A stretch of 64,000 nucleotides of DNA from Falciphora oryzae. Its lineage: Eukaryota; Ascomycota; Sordariomycetes; Magnaporthales; Magnaporthaceae. This document shows positions 34,307 to 45,904 of the stretch, piece after piece. Numbering within the stretch: position 1 is the first letter of the stretch; every line of letters starts with the position of its first letter. Position numbers and translations under genes: made by a program. Location of the stretch: assembly GCA_000733355.1 (NCBI GenBank), contig JNVV01000005.1:955060-1019059 (forward strand), in the 5' to 3' direction. The notes under the pieces were generated by a model, which had not been told where the DNA came from, ran no database searches, and saw only the letters and a list, made by a program, of their open reading frames with translations.

Positions 34307-35412
34307 CGTGGTGGATGCGTCTTGGATTCTGTAGTCGGCTAACGGTCGATATCGAGAGTGACAGGCGGAGAATGACAGGTGCGCTGTGATAGATGGGAGC
34401 GTCGGCGTCCTGGCAATCGAATCAAGTCAATCGACAGCGGCGATCGCGTGAGGGCTGGACATGAGGTTCAAAGCTTCTGGCTGGGAGGGGTTTCTCCGAC
34501 CGGGCTTGTTGACGTCGGCCCCACTTCAAGTACCCAAGTGGATCCTGACATCCTCCTGAGAGTTCAAGGCGGCACAAGGCTACCAGTCAAGACACCAACC
34601 TACGCCTCGAATAGGTTGGTCTTGTGCGCAACATTTTGATAGTCGCATTGAGAACCGCAAATACCATGCCGATGCGTCATGGCAAAATAGATGTAAACAT
34701 GACCAGCGAAACTGGTGCCAGAGAGTGCACAGAACCATCTCGATTATCAATTTTTCCAGTGCCCGGTTCGATCCCAACCATGGTGCTAATGTACAAACGT
34801 AAGTGCTAACAAATCGTTTATCCCCGAGAGCGGGGATAAAAGAGACGGAGGAATAGAAAATCAGAGAGACACGCAACAGGCGAAGAAGCCTGCAGCCATC
34901 CATCAGCACACATAAGAAGAGCGGCCTGGATCCGCCAACAGTGCCCAATAGATGGTGATACCGCTATGTCCGTCACCCAGCCCATAGCCAGATAACGCGC
35001 ACATGGTCTTGGCTTCAGCCGCCATCAAGTATCAGCTCCCATCTCCGTATCCAGTTGAAAAGACATAACTCCGCCAACCCAAATCCCAGTAGACCCAACC
35101 TAGCGCCAACCAAACAGTCATGGGTGCAAGCCTCGCGTCTTTACATGACGAAGTTCACACCGTAGAGGCCTCACGATAAGCAGTGGACCTCGAAAAAAGG
35201 GGGTTATGTAAACACATTTCAAGAATGAAAACAATCTTGGCCGAACCAAACGGCCGGATACGCCAATTTCGATCCCGACCAGTGGTCAAAGGCATCGCGT
35301 CGAAATATGTCCGGAGCAGTATGTCGTCGACGAGCAATAATAAGGATCGCAGGGCCATGTTGTTTGTTCTGATTCTGTTGTTGGCCGAGGGAACAATTGG
35401 CTGTCGTCCGCC
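34307..35412. other. Intergenic region between MED10 and the next minus-strand gene
   Basis: MED10 promoter and 3' flank of the downstream-lying disordered-protein gene. I see nothing else; a tRNA T-loop-like GGTTCGATCCC near 34765 has no matching stems. Confidence 0.6.
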
Positions 35413-37785
35413 CTAGCGGCGCACCTTTGGGCGCGCGAGCATGTTCAGCCGACTGAGGCTAAGTTTCGCCGATCTCTTGATTGGGCTCGGCGATTGCGTT
35501 CCGATGCCGGGGATCTGTGACGGCTTCGCAGGAGTGCGCCTCGAAGGGGAGAAGAGAGTCCTGCGTGCGGCACTCGCAAAGACGCTCCCAGAAGACGCCG
35601 TGGTTCCCGCACGCGGGGCGAGGATCGCCTCCCCTTCAGGCGCGGGCTCCTGCCGCCGCTTCTTTGCGGCACGCCCAGCAGGCTCCTCCTCCTCATCCTC
35701 TGGGTCCGCGCTGGCCCGGTGCCGTTTCTTGTTCTCCAGGCCGTGCTTGACCGCAGGGAGGAGGAGCTGCGGGTCGCGGTTCTCCTTGTTACCGCGGTTG
35801 CTACCGCTACTGCTACCACTGCCGATCCCACTAAACTCGGCGATCGAGGACGGGAAGCTGCCGGGCATTAGGCCCAAGTGCGAGGGCATGATGGAGGGCC
35901 TCACGTGACGCACGCTGGACTGGCCCCTCGACGCGCCAAATCCTGTCGGCGACGTGCTGCCGAACCGGATAGTGTGGTCACTGCGGAAGGTGAAGGTACC
36001 TGGGACAGTGGGGGCTGGCGCAGCCTTCGCGCTCTCGGGGGCGGCTTCCTCAGAGGGACCGCCAGCTGAGTCGGTATCCTTGGACAAGCTGGCCGACAGA
36101 TCAGGATATGTGACACCGCCATTGTCAGCATCCTCGCCCTTTGTCGAGTCTAGGTTAGGGTAGCGGACATCGGCCAGGTTGGCAAACGTCTTGGAGCGCG
36201 GGATTCCCGATTTCAGGGGAGAGGGTGAGTTCTGGGCCACCAGTGCAGCCGTAGCCTTCTTGGCATCCGGCGTGAACACGACGCGCTTGATGAGCTTGCG
36301 CGATGGAGTCGTTGCCGGGACGGCAGGCAGTGGCTTGTCGAGGCTCAACATCGAAGGCGTCTTGGACAGAGAACTAGCAGCCGCTGACGGCATAGGCAAG
36401 GCGCTCTTGGGTTTGACAGCACTGCCGAACCTGTGGCCTCGGAGGATCGACTTGACTTTATCAAACCGTCCCGGGGTGCGGACCGGCGCTGCCTCCTTCT
36501 GCTCTGTGACGAGGTTATTCGTGGTAGCTGACTTCTTGAGACTTCCAGATGCAGCCAGCCGCATGGAGCCACCGGTCTGGGTCTTGGGGAGGGCCGACTT
36601 GGCCAGGGAAGCCTTGGTCGGTGTCATGAGAGATGCCAGGTTCGAGTTGGTGTGCGATCGGGGCACACTGGCGGCGGCCACACTGTCCTTGCCGGCCGTG
36701 GCTGGGCGAGGGATGAAGCTCGCGTCCCTCGAAACCGGACGACGGCTGGAGGCGTCGTCCTCCAGGTTCTGCCTGACGCGCTTGATGCTGGAAGGGGCGG
36801 CGTCGGGAAACAGTAGGTTGGGCTTCTTGGCAGCAGAGGCAGGGCCACCACGGGCCGAAGCAGAGAAGGCGGGGATTCCCGAGGCCGCAGAGCGCACCGA
36901 CTCGGAGTCAGCCAGGTTGGCTTTGGACTGCGTGCGCTTAACACCTCTGGATAGAGGCGTGGCGAACTTGGCCGCAACGTTGGCGGCAGACTGCTGCTGC
37001 TGTTGGGCGCGCAAGGCTGACGGGTGGTTCTCGATCGAGTCCATCTTCTTGAACTCGGCCATGTGGACGGAGCTGAAGCGACCGGCCTTGCCCTTCGCCT
37101 TGGCAATCCTGCGGCCGTTGTTCTCAGCCTCTTCCAGCCTCTCCTGCTCCTGTCTGGCAACGAGATCGGCCTTGATGCGCATCGCGTCCTCACGGATCTC
37201 GTCCATCATCTGCTGGGCCCGAGCGCTAAGCCCACCGGCCGCCGCCGCACTACGTCCGGTGGGGCTAGCGACACGGAAGGTAAAGGGTGATGACGGCGGG
37301 ACGGCCGCTTTCGTCGATGGTGTCGCAAAGGGTGCCGGCGCCGCATTCCGGCCGGACAGCGCCGCGGTGGGAGAGGACCGAAAGTCCTTGTCCGAAGGTT
37401 TCTTGATATCGGCGAAGCCCAGGTGGAGGGCTGAGGAGGGGGGTGCCATGGTGTTGTGGAACTTGCCAGGGTGCATCTCGGACATGGGTGGCTTGACGGG
37501 AGATGAGGTCGCGGGGGTCTGCGGAGCAGGAGATGAGGGCACTGGCCGACTGCTGCTCTTGTCGTTCCGCGGAGGGTCCTGCTCCTTAGGACTGGGACTT
37601 CCATCTTCCTCGGCCACGCGCCCGAGACTTGTCGTCGAGGCAGAGGCTGGAGGCTGTGTGTGGATGGCGATGGCCGTCGCGTCAGTATCTTGCTGCTGCT
37701 ACCGCCTACGCTGCCGCCATGTCTCCTCTGCTGGTCTCACCTTCGTCGCGCTCGCCAGTCGCGCAGATCGACGGATGCGCGCCAT
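35413..37785 (-). CDS. Basic disordered nuclear-type protein, function unknown
   Basis: Main exon 35413 to about 37695; a short first exon 37741-37785 codes MARIRRSARLASATK. The large exon has no ATG at its start (a GTG begins the visible ORF), and its frame is open back to TAG at 37699-37701. The GTGAGA donor at 37740 and an AG at 37693-37700 give an in-frame join; three neighbouring AG sites are possible. About 778 aa. It is Ser/Pro/Ala/Lys-rich, with a helical charged part (QQMMDEIREDAMRIKADLVARQEQER), the conserved-looking GKAGRFSSVHMAEFKKMDSI, motifs such as SKKSATT, FTFRSDHTIRFGS and KKRRQEP (nuclear signal), and a basic C-terminus. It resembles fungal chromatin/spindle-associated proteins in composition, but I do not recognise a domain, so no function is claimed. 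Confidence 0.8.
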
Positions 37786-40700
37786 TTTCGTTACTGTTTT
37801 TGTGTAGTTTGGTGAAGAAAATCAACGGTAAAGTCGGTTGTTTGGTTTGGTGTGGAAGCCGAAAAAGAGAGTTCTCGAGCCGGTGCGGACGCGGCCAGTA
37901 GATGATGTCAATTTTTGAGCTCTGCTCTGCTGTGATTTGTTGCGGTGTGTTTTTGTTTACATTCCACGCGGGGGTACTCCACTGGCAACGGTGGTCTGTG
38001 CTCTGGTCTGTGCTGGTCGGGTGTTTTTGGCTTGGGCGGGAGGGTCGTTGAGAGTTGGCTCCACTCCCTTGCCCCAATTGGCCAATCCATAACACCACCT
38101 CAGACCAGACTCCCGCACGAGACCAACACACCAGACACCCACCTCGCCGTTTGACTTTGAACAGCCCAACTCCACAGCCAAAAGTCTGATGCCGCCCTCC
38201 TAAGACCACCCGACACCGTCCATGGTCTGACCACACAACACCCGCCACATAGGAATGTGAATGTTTTGTTGTTATGCGCGTGGCGATGTATGCCTGAATC
38301 TCCCAACACTGGCTTCTTCGCCTAAACAGCCAGTACATATACATATCCATGTTGCCACCTTGTGTGCGATTACTGTAGCCACGCGATGTATTGGTATCGG
38401 CACTTGCTCTGTTGATATCCTTCGTGCGTGATGACCTTGAGATGCAAGCCCAAAGTATGTGGCGATCCCCAGGAACCACCATGCACCTTTCGAGCTTCTG
38501 ACCTACCTACCTAGGTACTATTGAGACGGTGGCAAGCGCACACTGTCGTTCTTTTATCGTTTCTCTGATTCTCGGAGACTACGTACCTAGGTAGATGCTT
38601 GCCTTTGTGGCTCTCTACACAGTGAGCGCATGCGGCTGTCATTGATCGACAGCATCGACGTCGACGGTTGTTCAAAACATGATCACCACACCACGTTCCC
38701 GGATACACGATAAACTCTAATACCCGTGCTTGCTGCTTGAGTTGCTGACCCTCCAAGCCTCGCAAGACGCTGTTCCTGCATGAGGGAGCCGCCCAACCCT
38801 TCTTCGGACGAGCCATTTTATTGCTCTTTCATTGAATTCTTGTTCGTGCCCGTTTCCCGGCTCCCATTCCGGGGTCATCGTCCCTCTGTTCTCGACTAGA
38901 GCTAGCATGCAAGCCAATGAAAACCCCGAGGCTCACAACCAGCCGCTATCACTCGATTTCGTCTACCGCCCCAAAAGGACAGGGATTGACGATCGCTGCC
39001 TGATCAAGACTCGACCGAGAGACCAAAATGACGCAAAATAGCTTCCGGGTTAGGTTTTGTGCAGCAAGGCAACCGCCAGGTTTTCGAGATCCCTGAAAAA
39101 TATCTCAAACTGCCCAGGCAACAATCGGGAGCTGAAAAAAAAAAAACGACCCCTCTTGGCGGGCGAAACTTGGTGTTCAGTGTTCAAGCGAGACAACACT
39201 AGCGGACGCTAGGTCGTCCCCTAGAATTTTTCTCGAAGCACCTCGTGCAGGTGCGGGGGGTTGCGCTGGCAGGCCTTGGCGCATATGAGAAGCGAGGGAT
39301 GGGCGAGGTTGGACTGCATCCTGCCCTCCCTCCCAAGCCTTCCCACCTCCCTTCATCCAAAGTCCCAAGCGTTTCCTTCCCACCCTCCCGCGGCTGCTTG
39401 AAGGATTTTCATCACGCAGGTGGCCAACCAGACGAGGCGGACAGCCAAGGAAAGGAAGAAAATTGAAGGGGGCGGGAGTGCCAAAGTGGCGGGCGGGGTT
39501 TGCATCATGGGCTTTTTTTTAAATTTTATTTTTTATTTTTTATTTTTTTATATTCTTGTGCTCCCACCCACCATCTTCCGTAGACGCCAAGTGGCGTTCT
39601 CAAGGCGTAGGAGCAGTCAAAAGATACAGGCCCGGGGACGTGTGCATCCGCCGGGATCGCCTCATGCGCGGGTATGCGGCAGGCTCGGTGGTCAGCAGGA
39701 GCGGCAGCTGCTTAAAAGGAGGGGGCACGCTTGGCGAAATGAGGGCCGGCTTTCAGGGAGGCTCGCGTGTGGTTGTTGGGCTGACGAATACGAATGCTGC
39801 AACACTGTAATGGATTTGCAGGCTGCTTGCTACCATCGATGCATACATACAATACAAACAATACAGCCATCGGGACGATGTCGTTTTCCCGACGGGAGAG
39901 TGTTAATCTTTCTGTCCAAAAACACAGAGATATTAAGACCGAGACCGGCACTGAGACATCGAGAGAGCCTTACCGGGGTGTCGGCCCCGGCGTCGGTGTC
40001 AACGTCCCGTGTAAATCTGGCCGAAGTCATGACGGCGAGCAGCGCCGCAGAGTACCGAAAACACGGTTCCTCCCGGAGCCCCGACGTCAGTTGATTGGCC
40101 CGGGACACATTTCCAGGAGCAGAAATCGGACGCGGCCTCTGCGCTGTCTGGTTGGCTGGTGAGGGCTGGGGATGGTGTGCAGTAGCCTGGCTGCGCTTTG
40201 CCTCTGCGGGTAAGACCAGCCGCTGGGCACTCGATCCCAGCTTTCTCGTTCGCTGCTGGGCTTGGCTTCTGGCCGCGCAATGCTGGGATAAGCACCATCT
40301 CCGCGGAGATGCCCACGTCGGTCCATGTCCTGTGATGTTGGCGTTCTTTTGCCCCGCCTCCTCTTTCGGAGACTCCAATGAGTGGGTGGCAGTTCATGCT
40401 GTGCTCCCCTCCGTTTGCAGCTGTGCCTTTGCCTGTTTCGGCCAGCGTGACAGGACCGGACAGCCAGCTGCGTCGCGGGTTTTTCCCCGCCTCAGACGGA
40501 CTGCGGAAACAAAATATTGCAATGCATGTTGGAGATGAGGAACCCGAAGCGTTGCTCGGTCAAGGCAAGCATAAAAGATAGCCCCAACCTTGCGCCCAAA
40601 CCATCCTCAGGCTACCCCGACGTCACGTCTAGACTGGTCCCAACGTCTTTCCCGGACAGGGTTTGCGATTGTTCCTAATAAAGACCAGACCAGAAACAAG

Positions 40701-40847
40701 AAATAACACGAAGAGCTATGTCATATAGGAATAGGCATCGGCAATCTCTCGGCATCTGCCTTTTGTAACTTTGACTTTGGTGTAAAAGGAGAGGCGGAAA
40801 AGTGCCAGCAGCATTGCTGATCTCGATAAAAATATGGGTGGCTGGAC

Positions 40848-40922
40848 TTGCGTTTTGAGAAAAACAAAACGCAAGTGACCGGAAACGCAGACGACCCGGA
40901 AAACGCACGCGACCAAAACGCA
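40848..40922. repeat. Cluster of AAAACGCA motifs with a perfect 11-bp inverted repeat
   Basis: Five copies: TGCGTTTT 40849-40856, AAAACGCA 40866-40873, AAACGCA 40883-40889, AAAACGCA 40900-40907 and 40915-40922. The first two lie in arms CTTGCGTTTTG (40848-40858) and CAAAACGCAAG (40865-40875), a perfect hairpin with a six-base loop. Confidence 0.85.
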
Positions 40923-42061
40923 GACTTTACGTAGGTGGCTACTAGCCCAGCGGGTTTCTTGTGAAACCGCAACTCTTCGGGCTTTGAAAAGGTACATGGG
41001 CCATAAGTACCGCTGACCGCGGCGAGTTAGTGCCAGGGAGCTAGGTGATCCCTTGATGGGATGTGGGCCCCTGATCCGAGAGCCGGACGGACCAGCCAGT
41101 GCTTCCTCCATCCCGGAAGCGTGCGTAGTTGCCAGCAAGAGAAAAGCTCAGGTGACCTGGAAATTTTTCTGGGGCTGCTGTCGGGGTCTTGGCCATCGAT
41201 CCTCCGTTCTTCGGAGCGGTGGGTGGTAGACACTCCAGACACTGGCACCCACCCCTCACACGCGACGACCATGGAAGTCGAGCGTTAGCCGCGCCGGGGG
41301 GCCGGGGTCTCGGCCCAGATGTTCTGTCCCCCACGGTGTGCGACGGACGTCCATGGTTTTGTGCTGCCACGCAGCTCGGTCAAGTGAGCGCTGCGTGCGA
41401 TCATGGACCTCGGGGCCATCGAGCACGGCACTGGATCAAGATTGGCAAGGACTGGACCTGGATCCAGGCCTCTCTGGCCCGGTGTTCGTGGGACATCGTG
41501 ACTACGGTGGTTCGGCGTCCACAAAGGAGGCGGGTGGGTGGCGGCCATGCGGACTGGACTGACTGATGGGGGATGGATCAGACGACGAGTCTCCGCAAGG
41601 CTTTGCTGTATCCCGGCCTAATTTCCATCTCCCGCTTTTGCCCATTCTCGGACGATGGGTATGCCATCGACAATCCACATAGGGCAGAGGTCAAAAGGGG
41701 ACGAACAATGCCCACCCTCGGTGCAGAACCAGGGACAGAAAAAAAAAAAAAAAAAAGGAAAAGTCAGATTCCCATAAATGGTGGCCACCAGAGATCCGTC
41801 ACCTGCGCGGGCATGACACAAGACGGGCCGGCGGACTGCGCAAGACCAGGAGTGAGTTGATAGTATTGGTATCTGCACCCGGGGAACCATCCTGGTTTGT
41901 GATAGACGAGGAGAGGCCAAAGCCAGCCAGCGTCTTGTCGGTCTAGGTGCTGGCTGTCGTGATGTGAATGACCCCATCTGCCGCCCGCTAGACCAATTCG
42001 CCTGGCACACGAGCTGGCTGGCTGCGTCTCTGCTGGCGGGCGTGCGGGTGCGGAGACCGCC

Positions 42062-42138
42062 AAAACGCAGTAAAACGCAATGTAAACGCTGGACAGAAAC
42101 GCTGTCGAGAGGGGGCGAGGGCTGCGTTTTGAGAAAAA
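42062..42138. repeat. Second cluster of AAAACGCA motifs
   Basis: AAAACGCA at 42062-42069 and 42072-42079, AAACGC at 42084-42089 and 42097-42102, and TGCGTTTT at 42123-42130. The 16-mer TGCGTTTTGAGAAAAA at 42123-42138 is identical to 40849-40864, so the two clusters are related or share a binding site. Confidence 0.85.
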
Positions 42139-44232
42139 ACCCAGCCCGAGAAAATGCAACGGTGCTGGCCTGGCGCGAAAATGGGGCAGCCTCCATGCAG
42201 CCCAGGCCATGGTCCAGGTTCCTGCCGTTCACACACCAGGCAGATGTGGGACGAGGGATGGGGCTTCCTGCCGCCCCAAGTCCTAACTGCGCTAATTGGG
42301 GAAGACTTTGTCCCAGGTACCCGAAGTTTCCATCAAGTTTATAACGGGCAGCTGGGCCACGTTCTGGTTTCTGAGAAAGGAAAAAAAAAGGAAAAGGTCC
42401 CTCGTTCCGATCAAGTCAGCACTTCCAGTCAGTCAGGACAAGCATTCAAGGGTGGCCTTTTTTTCTATTTTGTTGTTTCTGTGTTTCCTCTGTTCCCAAG
42501 AGGAACGACATCCTCCACTCTTACGCCAATTTTGCTTTTCCTCTCCTGGCGTCTTGCGGCGACTGTCTTATTTTTGCCCAGTTCGCTAGCAACAAGGACA
42601 GCAAAGATTTACACAACACTTTTCGGGGTACCGGACGCAAAATTGGGCGGTGGAGACGCTTGCGACGAGACAAGACGGAACACACCACACTCTTCAGACC
42701 AAACAAGACACACCCGCTCCACCTCTTACCTATCATATTTCCCTCACCTGTCAGGAAGAACAGCTTTGGTCTGGTAGAGGTCGGGAGGAAGCGAAGCTGC
42801 AGCAGCAGCATGCAAGTCACGACGAGTTCGAGGTCGTCTCGTCTGTCCACCTAGCCTGGCACCAGCCACTCCACCAAGAAGTGTAGAATCCCATACCGCC
42901 ACTGGCTGCACGGCCTGCCCGTCTGCCCACCACATACACCTACGTACCTCTGCCGTCTAAGCACTTCCCCCACAAGAAGCTCTGTGCCGCCTGTGTATCT
43001 GCCTCGACAGAAACGAGCCACCTCCCGCCCCGTGCAGAAGCTGGCAAAAGAAGCACGACGGAACTGAGCTTCAGTCCAGAAAGCACCAAGGAGAAAAGAG
43101 GACGGACGGTGGGACTGAGAAAGAGTGGATCAAGAAGAAACCCACCTTTTTTTTCTTTTCTTTTTTTTTTTTTTTCTTGCCTTCCTTGCACCCATCTTTC
43201 CGTCCCGAACCAGCCCATTCCAGAGCACCACTCCGGGTAGGGTTACCACGAAGTTTCCAAGCCGGGCCTAGTGGAGGGCAAGAAAAAAAAAAAAAAACAG
43301 GACTATTGCATGGCTGCGGAAGCGGAGGACGAAGAGGAGCTGACGTCCAGTCTTGGTTGGGGTGCGGCTGCCGAGCCCAGTCTCCATCTGCTGCCACCAA
43401 TACGGCCCTGGCCCCGTCACTCGCTGGCCCTGCCATATTGACCCCCTTTCCCCTTCTTTCTTTTACATAAAAATTACACTCGGGCTTCCTCTCTCCCAGC
43501 ACCTCCCACCTGTCGCTGCCTTTTCTCTTATCTCTGCGACTTACGACACCGAAACACCAAGCCGACAAGACCTGGAGATCAGAGTCCAGCCCAGGCACCA
43601 AACCCGCCTCTCCGGATTCCCTCCCACCGACCCCTGCGCGGCCCTGTCCGGTTTTTTTTTTTGGGCCGAACGACGCCTTATCTCTCCGATCGCTCAATTA
43701 ACGTTGCCGTCACCCAAGCTCCGGGAAACGCCCATCACTGATTGGCGCCACCCGCAACCTCTTCGGCTTTTTTATTATTTTTTATCTTTGGCAGATCTCG
43801 GGCCCCCTTTTTTTTTTTTTCCTGCCCCTTACCCCAGCCCGGCACTCGGCCCTAAGCCGTGCTCCAAGAGGGGATCATTCCTGTCTTGCAGCTGCCGCTT
43901 GCCGTCGCTGTCGTGCATTTTCTGTGCACGGCAACTGCCCGCTGCGGAGCCCTTACACCATTTCTTTTCTTCGGTGCCCACCACACCGGAAGCGGACCAA
44001 CACTCACGCATCCCGCCCACCCCGCCTATCTCCCGGACCAAGAACACCGGCCCGGCACCGTTGACTGCCACCTCGGGCCACACCCCCGAGACCAACGTTG
44101 GCTGACCCCTGGCTGCACCGTCATCATTCCCGACGTGCAGAACATACCACGCACAAGCCGCTATCCAACACCAAGGATTGCGCATCACCACCCCTGTCTC
44201 TGGATGTCGAGCCCCCGCCGATTAAGTGGCAG

Positions 44233-44299
44233 GTAACTGGCACTTATACCAACCACACCTTTCTTTCTGGCCCCACCAGTACTCTTTGGTATCTTTCAG
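44233..44299 (+). other. Predicted 5' leader intron of the bZIP gene
   Basis: GTAACT donor and CAG acceptor, 67 nt. If spliced, an upstream ATG at 44204 would be joined in frame to the main ORF, adding an N-terminal extension of 28 or so residues. The ATG at 44358 has the stronger context (G at -3, G at +4), so I keep it as start. Confidence 0.5.
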
Positions 44300-44357
44300 G
44301 TTTCTCGGCGTGACGTTGCCGCTGTCTTCGACACAATCACACCAGGCGGGAAGGGAC

Positions 44358-45904
44358 ATGGCAGACAAGATGTCCATCGACAAGAAAGACCCCGTCAAGG
44401 AGGACAACAGCGAGGAGTCTCTCGGTTCCAGCCCCGAGGGAGAGCAGCAGCCTCAGCAAAACAGCAATAATACTCAGGAGACGCAGGAAAACCAACAGCC
44501 TAAACGCAAGGGCGGCCGTAAGCCAGTGAGTCCTTTTGTCTCTATATAGCATTGCTCTGCTTGCTGCACCGTCGCCAAGAACGAAGCATGTGCTGTGCTA
44601 ACACTATCTTCTAGATATATGCTACCTCCGAAGAGAGAAAGCAGCGGAACCGCCAGGCCCAAGCTGCCTTCCGCGAGCGCCGCACTGAGTACATCAAGCA
44701 GCTGGAGGAAGCCATCCGCGTGCACGAGCAGAACCTCCACCAGCTGCAGGCTGCCCATCGGAATGCCGCAGACGAGTGCTTAATGTTGCGATATAAGAAC
44801 TCGCTTCTGGAGCGCATCCTTCTCGAGAAAGGTGCGAAAAAAGTCACAACCCACTTCAACACCCCACCTCCCACACACATCTAACCGGACTTCGCTTTAG
44901 GTATCGATGTCCAAGCCGAATTGCGAGCCAAGACCGGGAGCCCCAACCTGGGGCCGACACACATGCCCCAGAACCTGGTGCAGCCGCCGCCCATCTCGAG
45001 GTCCCTCCTGGGCCGGCACCACGCGCGCAGGTCAAATTCAAGCATTGCCCCGAAGCTCGAGCAGCCAGATCTTTCAGCCACCACGGCGCTGCATCCGCCA
45101 TTAGGAGGCGCGTCGGCCATGTCGCCCAAGAGCCGGCACGCGGCGTCCTCGCACTCGGCCTCTCCGACCACCACGGCCTCCGTCTTTGGCGGATCACCTG
45201 CCGCCTCGGGTCCCGACCACGGTGCGCCGGCAGCCCGCGCCCCTGCGGTAGGGCTGAAGCAGCAGCCCCCAGCTCCCATGGCCCACATGAGTGGTATGCC
45301 CGCCACGGGGCCTCCAAGAACGATGCAGCAGCAGATGCAGGCCGCGGCCCAGCGCCATGCCATGCAGAGGGCTGCGGCCGCGGGTGGGGCCCCTGGCGGC
45401 GTCGTCACGACGACTGCGGCGCCGTTCTACACGCCCGCGTTCCAGAACCACATTGAGCAACTAGGCAAGCTGACCCGCCCCAACAACCCCCGTCCCTCTC
45501 CAATAGAACTCTGTAGTCCTAGATTCATTTCCGTGGGTACAGAACAGGAGTACGATGCCGCGGCCGACATGCTCGACGACGAGGCGCCCGATACGCCCTC
45601 GGGCCCGGGTCCATATCCGGGCCCCCACTTCGCCGGCGAGCCCCAGCCCATCAACCTCTCGAGCCCCGGGACGACGACCACGACAGGCGGCACGCCCACG
45701 ACCATGGCGCAGCACCCGCACCACCACGCGCAGGCCACGGCGCAGCAGCATCAGCATGCGCACGGCCAGCAGCAGAACGGAGCGGGAGGTGGCGCATATC
45801 CGGCCATCATCGATCCTGGTCTCGACTGGGGCGACCCGTTCGGACTGAGCGCCAGCATGGCTTTCCCCACGCAGTTCTCGTTCGACACCAGCAATATGAG
45901 GTGA
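44358..45904 (+). CDS. bZIP transcription factor
   Basis: Three exons: 44358-44525, 44615-44831 and 44901-45904 (462 aa). The basic region spans the first splice: GRKP|IYATSEERKQRNRQAQ, then AAFRERRTEYIKQLE, so the N-x-x-A-x-x-x-F-R signature of Yap/AP-1-like fungal bZIPs is present (NRQAQAAFR). The zipper follows with heptad hydrophobics to LERILLEKGI. The rest is Ala/Gln/Pro/His-rich, probably activating, with the C-terminal GLDWGDPFGLSASMAF. It would bind DNA as a dimer in the nucleus. I do not assign a named orthologue. Alternative start: ATG at 44204 through the 5' leader intron. The gene-free upstream region of 6.6 kb suggests complex regulation. Confidence 0.92.

Larger units (their letters stand above)
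37786..44357. other. Gene-free interval, 6.6 kb, upstream of the bZIP gene
   Basis: No ORF with coding bias on either strand. It holds two TACCTAGGTA palindromes (38508-38517, 38584-38593), poly-A/poly-T tracts (39134, 39517, 41740, 43150-43177, 43280, 43651, 43809), two AAAACGCA clusters (40849-40922, 42062-42138) and a CT-rich stretch from about 43130 that is likely the bZIP promoter and leader. It could contain non-coding transcripts. Confidence 0.55.

Noticed and set aside
34764..34775. T-loop-like GGTTCGATCCC
   Set aside because: The flanking bases do not pair as a T stem and there is no upstream A box.
36179..37807. 542-codon ORF on the plus strand
   Set aside because: It is antisense to the well-supported minus-strand disordered-protein gene; open frames opposite GC-rich genes are common.
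44204..44232. Upstream ATG exon of the bZIP gene as the main start
   Set aside because: It can be spliced in frame, but the start context is weak and the ATG at 44358 is strong; kept only as an alternative.
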